64,000 nucleotides of DNA from Geothrix paludis (lineage in GTDB: Bacteria; Acidobacteriota; Holophagae; Holophagales; Holophagaceae). The translations under genes were made by a program, and so were the position numbers. Positions within the stretch are counted from its first letter, which is position 1. Every line of letters starts with the position of its first letter. The notes below the pieces were generated by a model, which saw nothing but the letters and a program-made list of their open reading frames with translations, searched no databases and was not told the DNA's origin. Location: positions 186,001 to 250,000 of the forward strand of contig NZ_JAKZLC010000005.1 of assembly GCF_022808815.1 (NCBI RefSeq), read 5' to 3'. Shown piece by piece: positions 8,133-14,849 of the stretch.

Positions 8133-10427
8133 CTACAGCTTCACCGACCGCAGCCGTAGCGCGTTCCCAATAACCGACACCGAGGACAGGCTCATGGCGG
8201 CGCTGGCGATCATGGGGCTCAGCAGCAGCCCGAAGACCGGGTACAGCACGCCCGCGGCCAGGGGGATCCCGATCACGTTGTAGATGAAGGCGAGGAACAG
8301 GTTCTGCCGGATGTTGCCCAGGGTGGCGCGGCTCAGCCGGATCGCCCGCAGGATGCCGCGCAGGTCGCCCTTCACCAGGGTGATGCCGGAGCTCTGCATG
8401 GCGGTGTCCGTGCCCGTGCCCATGGCGATGCCCACCTGGGCCAGCGCCAGCGCCGGGGCGTCGTTCACCCCGTCGCCCGCCATGGCGACGACGCGGCCCT
8501 CGGCCTGGAGCCGCTTCACCACGTCCCCCTTGCCCTGAGGGAGGATCTCCGCCTCGAAGGCCTCGATCCCCAGCCGCGCCGCCACGGCCGCCGCCGTGGC
8601 CTGGCTGTCGCCCGTCAGCATGACGATGCGGAGGCCCTCCTTCCGCAGCAGGGCGAGGGCCTCGGGCGTGCTCGGCTTGATGGGGTCCGCCACGCCGATG
8701 AGGCCCGCCGGGCGGCCGTCCAGGGCCACGAGCATCACGGTCTGGCCCTCGCGGCGGAGCGCCTCGGCCTTGGCCTCCAGGGCTTCAGGGTCGACCCCTC
8801 GGTCGCGGAGCAGGCCGGCGTTGCCGAGGAGCACCGCATGGCCCTCGACGGTCCCCGTCACCCCCAGGCCCGTGACGGACTGGAAGCCTTCCGCCGACGG
8901 CAGGACCAGCCTCCGGGCCTCGGCCCCCTCGACGATGGCGGCGGCGAGCGGGTGCTCGCTCCCCCGTTCCAGGGCCGCGGCCAGTCGCAGCAGCGCGGCG
9001 TCGTCCTGGCCTTCGAGAGGCGTCACCGATGCCAGCCGGGGCTTGCCTTCGGTGAGCGTGCCGGTCTTGTCCACCAGGAGGGTGTCCACCTTCTCCATGG
9101 CCTCCAGGGCCTCGGCGTCGCGGATCAGCACCCCCGCACGGGCCCCGGCCCCGGCCCCCACCATGATGGACATGGGCGTGGCGAGGCCCAGGGCGCAGGG
9201 GCAGGCGATGATGAGCACCGCCACGGCGTTGAGCAGCGCGTAGGCCAGGCGGGGCTCGGGCCCCCGGAGAGCCCAGACCAGGGCCGTCGCCGCGGCGGCG
9301 ACCACCACGGCAGGGACGAACCAGGCGGCCACCTGGTCCGCCAGCCGCTGGATGGGCGCGCGGCTGCGCTGGGCCTCGCTCACCTGCTGCACGATCTGGG
9401 CGAGCAGCGTGTCGCGGCCCACGCGCTCGGCGCGGATCAACAGCCCGCCGGTCCCGTTGAGGGTCCCCCCGATCACCTTCGAGGCGGGGGCCTTCTCGGT
9501 GGGGATGGATTCGCCAGTGACCATGGATTCGTCCACGGCGCTCGCGCCCTCCAGCACCACGCCGTCCGCGGGGACCTTCTCGCCGGGGCGCACCCGCAGG
9601 CGGTCCCCCACCTGGACCTCCGCCAGGAGCACGTCATGCTCGGCGCCATCGGCCTCCACCCGCCGGGCGGTCCGGGGGGCGAGCCCCAGCAGCGCCTTGA
9701 TGGCGCTCGACGTGGCGCTGCGGGCCTTCAGCTCCAGCACCTGCCCCAGCAGTACCAGGGTGACGATGACGGCGGCGGCTTCGAAGTACACGGGGACCAT
9801 GCCGCCGTGCCCCCGGAAGCTGTGGGGCAGCGCCTCCGGGAACAGGGCCGCGAACAGGCTGTACACGTAGGCCACGCCCGTGCCCAGGGCGATGAGGGTG
9901 AACATGTTCAGGGAGCGGTTCCGGATGGAGGCCCAGCCGCGCTCGAAGAAGGGCCACCCCGCCCAGAGCACCACGGGCGTCGCCAGCGCCAGCTGGATCC
10001 AGGTGAAGACAGCCGCCCCGAGGCGGGCGCGCACGGGGTCGCCCGGGATCAGCTCGGACATGGCCATGAGGAACACGGGAAGCGTCAGGGCCGCGCCGAT
10101 CCAGAAGCGGCGGGTCATGTCGGCCAGCTCGGGATTCGGCCCCTCCTCCAGGGCCGCGGCGCGGGGCTCCAGCGCCATCCCGCAGATAGGGCAGGTGCCC
10201 GGCCGGTCCCGCACCACCTCCGGGTGCATGGGGCAGACGTACTCCGTCGCGGCTTGCGTCGGGACTTCGGGCTCCAGAGCCATGCCGCACTTGGGGCAGG
10301 TGCCGGGCCGATCCCGGCGGATGTCGGGATGCATGGGGCAGACGTACCAAGACGCGGAGGGCCCCGCCGGGGCAGCCGGGGTGGCGTCAAGCGGAGCCGG
10401 ATGAGGGTGCCCGTGTTCGTGAGCCAT
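8133..10427 (-). CDS. copA: copper-translocating P1B-type ATPase
   Basis: This 764-residue pump has two N-terminal heavy-metal-binding zinc-ribbon-like repeats of the type YVCPMHPD...[10 protein letters not shown] (about residues 27-55 and 62-90), preceded by a His-rich start (AHEHGHPHP). The core shows TGES, the membrane CPC motif ([10 protein letters not shown]), the phosphorylation site [10 protein letters not shown], and [12 protein letters not shown] in helix 7 and MSLSS in helix 8 are the Cu(I)/Ag(I) signatures. It exports cytosolic copper or silver. The ATG at 10427 is used because GGGAGA lies upstream; a TTG six codons earlier is less likely. It follows the sigma/anti-sigma pair at 92 bp, which suggests metal-responsive control. 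Confidence 0.92.
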   Translation of the reverse strand: MAHEHGHPHPAPLDATPAAPAGPSASWYVCPMHPDIRRDRPGTCPKCGMALEPEVPTQAATEYVCPMHPEVVRDRPGTCPICGMALEPRAAALEEGPNPELADMTRRFWIGAALTLPVFLMAMSELIPGDPVRARLGAAVFTWIQLALATPVVLWAGWPFFERGWASIRNRSLNMFTLIALGTGVAYVYSLFAALFPEALPHSFRGHGGMVPVYFEAAAVIVTLVLLGQVLELKARSATSSAIKALLGLAPRTARRVEADGAEHDVLLAEVQVGDRLRVRPGEKVPADGVVLEGASAVDESMVTGESIPTEKAPASKVIGGTLNGTGGLLIRAERVGRDTLLAQIVQQVSEAQRSRAPIQRLADQVAAWFVPAVVVAAAATALVWALRGPEPRLAYALLNAVAVLIIACPCALGLATPMSIMVGAGAGARAGVLIRDAEALEAMEKVDTLLVDKTGTLTEGKPRLASVTPLEGQDDAALLRLAAALERGSEHPLAAAIVEGAEARRLVLPSAEGFQSVTGLGVTGTVEGHAVLLGNAGLLRDRGVDPEALEAKAEALRREGQTVMLVALDGRPAGLIGVADPIKPSTPEALALLRKEGLRIVMLTGDSQATAAAVAARLGIEAFEAEILPQGKGDVVKRLQAEGRVVAMAGDGVNDAPALALAQVGIAMGTGTDTAMQSSGITLVKGDLRGILRAIRLSRATLGNIRQNLFLAFIYNVIGIPLAAGVLYPVFGLLLSPMIASAAMSLSSVSVIGNALRLRSVKL

Positions 10428-10473
10428 GGAAGTCTCCCGCGGCAAGCGATCCAGGGCACTCTATCCCGTTTCA

Positions 10474-10505
10474 GGGCTTCCGGCCGCCGCCGGTTCCGGA
10501 AGCCC
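10474..10505 (-). terminator. stem-loop between anti-sigma gene and copA
   Basis: A perfect 10-base inverted repeat, GGGCTTCCGG (10474-10483) and CCGGAAGCCC (10496-10505), lies in the 92-bp gap upstream of copA. No T-run follows on the minus strand, so it may be a partial terminator, an attenuator or an RNA-stability element that sets copA expression apart from the upstream genes. Confidence 0.45.
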
Positions 10506-10519
10506 CTCGCGCGGCCTGC

Positions 10520-11128
10520 TCAGCCCTGCCCGCCCCATCCCGGCGGTTCGACGAGGACATAGGCCCGGCCGTTCTCGTTCCAGGCCTGGGCCCGGTGTCC
10601 CTCGGCGGCGATCCGGCGAGGCTGATCCGAATCAAAGGGCAGGCCCCGGAGGGTGCGGTCGAAGACGTAGATGGCGCGGCCATCCTGGAGGTAGTAACAG
10701 ACGGCGCGGCAGGCCTCCATGTCGCACACGCAGCCCCCCTTCATGGCCTGCCCGGCCAGGCACTTCGGCAGCGCGGCGGAGAATCCGGCGGCCTGCGCGG
10801 ACCATCGCCGGCCCTGCTCCCCGGAATCTGGACCGGAGGCCTCCGCGGTGAACGCCATGCGCGGGGCCTCCCTGAACATCTGGATCGCGGCCCGGCCGAG
10901 CCGCGGGCCTTCCTGGCCGCGCCCATGGACCATCCACCCCCAGGTCCCCCCGCCCAGGAGGACCATCAGCAGGGCGGCAATCCCCAGGGCCGGCCATGTC
11001 CAGCGCGAACGCCGCTTCCCGGCCGCGCGCAGCAGGCTGCGCCGCAGGTCGTCGGGGGCGGCGCCGGGGCGCAGGGCGTCCCTGAGTTGCTGGTCGAACC
11101 CAGGGGTGGGGGCCGTGTTTCGGGTCAT
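10520..11128 (-). CDS. anti-sigma-like single-pass membrane protein with Cys-rich outer domain
   Basis: This 202-residue protein has a cytoplasmic N-terminus of about 42 residues (DQQLRDALRPGAAPDDLRRSLLRAAGKRR), one membrane helix (about 44-66, WPALGIAALLMVLLGGGTWGW), and an outer domain with five closely spaced cysteines (CLAGQAMKGGCVCDMEAC then RAVC) ahead of YYLQDGRAIYVFDR. The start overlaps the upstream sigma-factor stop by ATGA, the usual arrangement for a sigma and its anti-sigma. No classical zinc-binding anti-sigma motif is present at the N-terminus, so the anti-sigma role is an inference from topology and position. The Cys cluster could bind metal or respond to redox. Confidence 0.6.
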   Translation of the reverse strand: MTRNTAPTPGFDQQLRDALRPGAAPDDLRRSLLRAAGKRRSRWTWPALGIAALLMVLLGGGTWGWMVHGRGQEGPRLGRAAIQMFREAPRMAFTAEASGPDSGEQGRRWSAQAAGFSAALPKCLAGQAMKGGCVCDMEACRAVCYYLQDGRAIYVFDRTLRGLPFDSDQPRRIAAEGHRAQAWNENGRAYVLVEPPGWGGQG

Positions 11129-11637
11129 ACCACACCTCCCTTCACGGAGATCCCTTCTTCCGCCATGGCTGCCTTCAAGGCCGCCTTGGCCCGGTGGATC
11201 CGGCTCTGGACGGTGCCCAGGGGAAGGTCCAGGAGGCTGCCGATCTGGTCGTAGGGAAGCTCCTGCTGGTATCGCAGGAGCAGGATGGACCGTGCCGCCT
11301 CGGGAAGCCGGTCGAGGGCGGCGGGCAGCGCCGCGAGCAGCGAAGGGTCCACGGTTTCGTCGACCTCGGGGCCCGGAAGGTTCTCGAAGGCCTCGTCGTC
11401 CCAGACCTCGAACCGGGCGCTGGCCCGGAACTCCATGGCGATCTCGTGGCGGAGGATGGACAGCAGCCAGCCGCGGGCCGCCAGGGCGTCCCGAAGCTGG
11501 CTGAGCTTCTCGAAGGCCTTGAGGAAGGTCCGCTGCACGAGCTCCCGGGCGAGATCCTCCTGGCGGAGCTTCGCCCGGGCATAGGCGTACACCGCGTCAA
11601 GATGCGCCTCCACCAGGGATTCCGATGTCAGGTCCAA
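11125..11637 (-). CDS. ECF-type RNA polymerase sigma factor
   Basis: This 170-residue protein contains a region 2 segment (AHLDAVYAYARAKLRQEDLARELVQ, then RTFLKAF and GWLLSILRHE) and a region 4 helix-turn-helix (LPEAARSILLLRYQQEL, PYDQIGSLLDLPLGTVQSRI). Both are typical of extracytoplasmic-function sigma factors. The frame opens with a TTG at 11637; no in-frame ATG is available, and the Shine-Dalgarno match is weak, so the exact start is uncertain. It sits between the WYLP-repeat protein gene upstream and the anti-sigma-like gene downstream (ATGA overlap). Copper or envelope-stress control is inferred from copA downstream. Confidence 0.88.
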   Translation of the reverse strand: MDLTSESLVEAHLDAVYAYARAKLRQEDLARELVQRTFLKAFEKLSQLRDALAARGWLLSILRHEIAMEFRASARFEVWDDEAFENLPGPEVDETVDPSLLAALPAALDRLPEAARSILLLRYQQELPYDQIGSLLDLPLGTVQSRIHRAKAALKAAMAEEGISVKGGVV

Positions 11638-11756
11638 GGGATGTCCTGCATGCCGTCCTCGACGCGCCTGCCCTGGGCATCAACCCCGCGCGGCGCCCCC
11701 GCAAGGGCGACCGGAACGGTGGCGGAGCGGGCCATTCCACCAAAGCACGGGACGGA

Positions 11757-12215
11757 TCAGGACGGCAAGTACCAGGCGTCGACGGGATTTTCGGCAGGGG
11801 CGGACTTGGCGTGGCTGGACTGCTCCCCGGCCTGCTCCCCGGCCTGTTCCATGGTGCACGGCGTCTCGCAGCAGGCCATGGTTGCCACCGCCGCGCTGGC
11901 GCCTTCCTCCGCAGTCGGCAGGTACCAGGAGGCGGCTGCGCCGTCCTGCTTCGCCGGGGCCGCGGTGCTTTGCGTCTCATCGCAGGCCATGGTGCCGTTC
12001 GACGCGGCGTTCGCCTCCTCCCAGGTCGGCAGGTACCAGGATCCGGTCGCCTCCGGAGCGGGCGCGTCGTGGACGGCTTTCGCCATGTCCATGGTGCACT
12101 GGGATGCCTGGCAGGCCGTGGCCTGATGGGCGGGCAGCGTTCCGGCATCTCCGGCGAAGGCGGTGGTGAATGCGGCAAGCGCCAGCATGGCAAGCGGGGT
12201 TCGAGTGATCGTCAT
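11757..12215 (-). CDS. secreted Cys/Met-rich protein with three WYLP repeats, function unknown
   Basis: This 152-residue protein has a signal peptide (MTITRTPLAMLALAAFTTAFA) and is not a family I recognise. Three copies of a short motif occur: SWYLPTWEEANAA (near residue 59), SWYLPTAEEGASA (near 96) and AWYLPS as the last residues. Each of the first two is followed or preceded by cysteine/methionine clusters: ACQASQCTMDM, TMACDE and TMACCETPCTMEQ. GGAG lies a few bases before the ATG. It is the first gene of a same-strand run leading to the sigma factor, its partner and copA. Periplasmic copper binding or sensing is a reasonable inference, not shown. Confidence 0.7.
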   Translation of the reverse strand: MTITRTPLAMLALAAFTTAFAGDAGTLPAHQATACQASQCTMDMAKAVHDAPAPEATGSWYLPTWEEANAASNGTMACDETQSTAAPAKQDGAAASWYLPTAEEGASAAVATMACCETPCTMEQAGEQAGEQSSHAKSAPAENPVDAWYLPS

Positions 12216-12261
12216 GGCATCTCCAGTGAGACCGGCCGATTCAGCGGCTCACAGGAAGGGA

Positions 12262-12286
12262 TGCACGAAGGGACGCTTTGTTCCCT
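12262..12286 (-). promoter_or_regulatory. possible ECF-type promoter element upstream of the WYLP gene
   Basis: On the minus strand the sequence GGGAAC (plus-strand GTTCCC at 12280-12285) resembles the GGAAC -35 box of many ECF promoters. It lies about 65 bp upstream of the WYLP gene and is followed by a CGTG within about 12-16 bases. The spacing is not ideal, so this is tentative. Confidence 0.25.
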
Positions 12287-12321
12287 CCCATTTTGCCGGC
12301 CTGCGGTCCCGGCGGCCCGGT

Positions 12322-12744
12322 TCAGCCCAGGCGCTGGTACAGCAGCGCGTCCTCGCCGTCGGCGTAGTAGCGGGGGCGCCGGCCGCAGGGCGACCAGCCG
12401 CAGGCCTCGTAGAGCCGCACGGCGGCCTCGTTCGAGGGGCGCACCTCCAGGTACAGGCAGTCCATCCCGTCCGCCGCCAGCTCCCGCTGGCTGGTCATCA
12501 GCAGGGCCCGGCCCAGGCCGCGGCCCCGGGCCGCCGGGGCCACGACGATCCGCACCAGCTCGGCCTCCCCCGCCCGGGGCGCCCGCGACCACAGGGCGAA
12601 GCCCACCTCCGGCACCATCCACAGGGCCTCGTGGCCAGCCAGGTCGCCCCAGGGCTCCCCGAAGGCCTGGCGGTCCAGGGCCACCACCCAGGGCGGCAGC
12701 GGGGCCCCCTCCAGGAGCCGGTGGACCGCGTGGGGCCGGGTCAT
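12322..12744 (-). CDS. rimI: GNAT N-acetyltransferase, RimI-like
   Basis: This 140-residue GNAT protein has the acetyl-CoA pyrophosphate-binding motif RGRGLGRALL (about 73-82) and the downstream LEVRPSNEAAVRLYEACGW, the ribosomal-protein-alanine acetyltransferase pattern. The ATG at 12744 overlaps the tsaB stop (ATGA). Pairing with tsaB is the usual context of RimI-type enzymes, which acetylate ribosomal protein S18 in Escherichia coli. Substrate identity is inferred from family and neighbour. Longer upstream readings of the frame lie inside tsaB and are rejected. Confidence 0.83.
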   Translation of the reverse strand: MTRPHAVHRLLEGAPLPPWVVALDRQAFGEPWGDLAGHEALWMVPEVGFALWSRAPRAGEAELVRIVVAPAARGRGLGRALLMTSQRELAADGMDCLYLEVRPSNEAAVRLYEACGWSPCGRRPRYYADGEDALLYQRLG

Positions 12745-13439
12745 CGCGCCACGCCCCTCCGCAGGGCTTCCGGCAGGTGGGCGGCGGCGTGGGGAAAGTT
12801 CACCTCGGCGTCGGTCTCCCGCAGGTAGAAGGGCTTGAGGGGCGCTTCCGGCGCGCCCTGGGACACCCGCCGGGCCAGCGCCACCAGGCCCGCCAGGGTG
12901 GCCGCGCCCTCGTCGGCCAGCGCGATGCGGTGGTCCGGCAGCACGGCCGCCACCTTCGGCGCGAAGGCCTCCGGCGCCCACCAGGCCTCATCGCCCACGC
13001 GCCCGGGCAGGTCCGCCAGGGGATGCTTGGCGGCGGGCTCCGTGGGGCCGTCCGCCCCCCAGCGCTGGTGGAAGGCTTCGCCTCGCTGGCCGTCCAGGAG
13101 GATCCACAGGGGCCCGGTCACGCTGGCTTGACGCAGCGCCTCGGCCCGCAGCGCGAAGGCGGAGAAGCCCCAGGTGGGCAGGCCCGTGAGGCCGAAGCCC
13201 TCGGCCGTGGCCACGCCGATGCGCAGGCTCGTGAAGCCCCCAGGGCCCAGGCAGGCGGCCACGCCGGCGAGGTCGCCCGGGGCGGCGCCGGCCTCGGCCA
13301 TGAGCTCGTCCAGCGTGGGGATCAGGCGCTCGCTGTGCCCCCGTCCCACGCCCGAGACCACCCGTCGCGTCCACGCGTGGTCCCCCCGGATCAGCGCCAG
13401 GTGCAGGATTTCCGTGGTGGTGTCGAGGGCGAGCAGCAT
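12741..13439 (-). CDS. tsaB: tRNA threonylcarbamoyladenosine biosynthesis protein TsaB
   Basis: The 232-residue protein starts MLLALDTTTEILHLALI and carries GRGHSERLIPTLDELM and CLGPGGFTSLRIGVATAEG, the landmarks of the TsaB/YeaZ ASKHA fold. TsaB works with TsaD and TsaE to place the t6A modification at position 37 of ANN-decoding tRNAs in the cytoplasm. The start at 13439 matches the family N-terminus; longer readings would run into the rpmB terminator region. The stop overlaps the start of the rimI-like gene. Confidence 0.93.
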   Translation of the reverse strand: MLLALDTTTEILHLALIRGDHAWTRRVVSGVGRGHSERLIPTLDELMAEAGAAPGDLAGVAACLGPGGFTSLRIGVATAEGFGLTGLPTWGFSAFALRAEALRQASVTGPLWILLDGQRGEAFHQRWGADGPTEPAAKHPLADLPGRVGDEAWWAPEAFAPKVAAVLPDHRIALADEGAATLAGLVALARRVSQGAPEAPLKPFYLRETDAEVNFPHAAAHLPEALRRGVAR

Positions 13440-13468
13440 GGGATCAGTCTGACAGGCGCGCCGCGCCC

Positions 13469-13508
13469 ATACGCGAAGCGGCGGCCGGTCGGCCGCCGCT
13501 TCGCGTAT
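13469..13508 (-). terminator. perfect 18-bp stem-loop after rpmB
   Basis: An 18-base arm (13469-13486, beginning ATACGCGAAGCGG) and its exact reverse complement (13491-13508) enclose a four-base loop, GGTC. It lies 11 bp after the rpmB stop and 29 bp before the tsaB start, both on the minus strand. No T-tract follows, so it may act as a strong mRNA-end hairpin or a Rho-assisted terminator for rpmB. Confidence 0.7.
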
Positions 13509-13519
13509 CGAGAAAAGCC

Positions 13520-13711
13520 CTAGACCGCCTTCAGGACCTTGCCGGCCTGGATGCAGGAGGTGCAGACGCGCAGGCGCTTGGGGGCGCCGCCCACCAGGGC
13601 GCGCACGCGCTGGATGTTCGGATTCCAGCGGCGCTTGGTGACGTTGTTGGAATGGGAGACGTTGTTCCCGAACTGGGGCTTCTTGCCACAGACTTCGCAC
13701 TGACGGGACAT
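13520..13711 (-). CDS. rpmB: 50S ribosomal protein L28
   Basis: This 63-residue basic protein reads [20 protein letters not shown] at the start, then [16 protein letters not shown] and [13 protein letters not shown]. Cysteine pairs (CEVC and CTSC) indicate the zinc-binding form of L28. GAGG precedes the ATG at 13711. The AT-richer leader and the downstream hairpin suggest that it forms its own transcription unit. Confidence 0.96.
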   Translation of the reverse strand: MSRQCEVCGKKPQFGNNVSHSNNVTKRRWNPNIQRVRALVGGAPKRLRVCTSCIQAGKVLKAV

Positions 13712-13843
13712 GGGAACCTCACGGGCCGGAAAGGGAAATAGCCAAGAGACCCAGTGTAATCGGATGTCTGGGAAATGCAAGGGGAAAGGGCTTGCACCGC
13801 GCGCCCCGCCCCATCCAGGATAGCCTCCACGCCCGGGAATCCC

Positions 13844-14701
13844 ATGGACCTCGCCCTCTGGGCCCTAGCCTTCACGGTTCTGGACTGGCCCGAGCGCCAG
13901 AAGGCCGAAGCCTGGGCGGCGGTCCAGGCCGGGGTCGAGCCAGCCTTGTCCCCCGACCAGGTCACGGCCCTGGTCCGCCTGGAGGCCAGCCTGCCCCGGC
14001 GGCGCCAGGAGGCCCTCAACCGCGGCGCCCGCCTGCTGCTGCCGGGCGACGAGGGCGCCGACGCCCTGCTGGCGCCCCTGCCCTACCCCGTGGCCCTGTG
14101 GGTGCGGGGGAACCTGCCTCCGCCGGTGCCCGGCGGGACGCATAGCCTGGCCATCGTGGGCAGCCGCCAGGCCAGCCGGCACGGCCGGGACCGCGCCCGG
14201 AGCTGGGCCAAGGTGCTGGCCGAGGCAGGCGTGGCGGTGATCTCCGGCCTGGCGCGGGGCATCGACGTCGCCGCGCACCTGGGGGCGCTGGACGCGGGCC
14301 CGGGCGGCGCGGGCACCTGGGGCGTCCTGGGCTCGGGCCTGGACCATCCCTACCCGCCGGAGCACGCCCCCCTCATGGACCGCATGGTGGCCGCCGGAGG
14401 CGGCGTCATCACCCCCTTCCCGCCCGAGGCCCCGCCCCGGAAGTGGCACTTCCCCCGCCGGAACTGGCTGCTGGCGGCCTGGTCCGAGGGCGTCCTGGTG
14501 GTAGAGGCCCGGTGGCAGTCCGGGTCCATGGTCACCGCCCGCCTCGCCCTGGACCTGGGCAAGGACCTCTGGGTGTGCCCCGGGTCTCCGGAGGATCCTT
14601 CCGCCGAAGGTCCGAACTTTTTATTAAGGGAAGGCGCTGCACGGGTTTGCCTATCCCCGGAGGGCCTGTTGCAGGACCTGGGCCTCCCCCCCCGCACTTG
14701 A
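13844..14701 (+). CDS. dprA: DNA-processing protein DprA
   Basis: This 285-residue protein has the DprA Rossmann core: [51 protein letters not shown] and [16 protein letters not shown]. DprA binds incoming single-stranded DNA and loads RecA during transformation. It is short for the family: the C-terminal winged-helix domain is missing and the N-terminal helical part is reduced. The ATG at 13844 is the natural start; upstream in-frame codons overlap the rpmB leader. topA follows 148 bp later on the same strand, a common pairing. Confidence 0.92.
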   Translation: MDLALWALAFTVLDWPERQKAEAWAAVQAGVEPALSPDQVTALVRLEASLPRRRQEALNRGARLLLPGDEGADALLAPLPYPVALWVRGNLPPPVPGGTHSLAIVGSRQASRHGRDRARSWAKVLAEAGVAVISGLARGIDVAAHLGALDAGPGGAGTWGVLGSGLDHPYPPEHAPLMDRMVAAGGGVITPFPPEAPPRKWHFPRRNWLLAAWSEGVLVVEARWQSGSMVTARLALDLGKDLWVCPGSPEDPSAEGPNFLLREGAARVCLSPEGLLQDLGLPPRT

Positions 14702-14821
14702 CAAACCGGCAGGGCCAGGATCCATCCTTAGGGGCCGTTCGGGGCGGATGGCGTTTTTCGGGCGGCCCCGGGGCGGGCCCTGCGCCCCCTGGCTTTTGAG
14801 AATGTCCAAGTGCTGTGAATG

Positions 14822-14842
14822 GGAGGCCTGGCCTCCAAGGAG
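14822..14842 (+). promoter_or_regulatory. hairpin abutting the topA Shine-Dalgarno sequence
   Basis: A perfect palindrome GGAGGCC-T-GGCCTCC (14822-14836) runs directly into AAGGAG (14837-14842), which is 7 bases from the GTG start of topA. Such a hairpin could tune ribosome access. It also explains why GTG at 14850, rather than an upstream ATG within the hairpin region, is taken as the start. Confidence 0.45.
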
Positions 14843-14849
14843 AAGTGCC

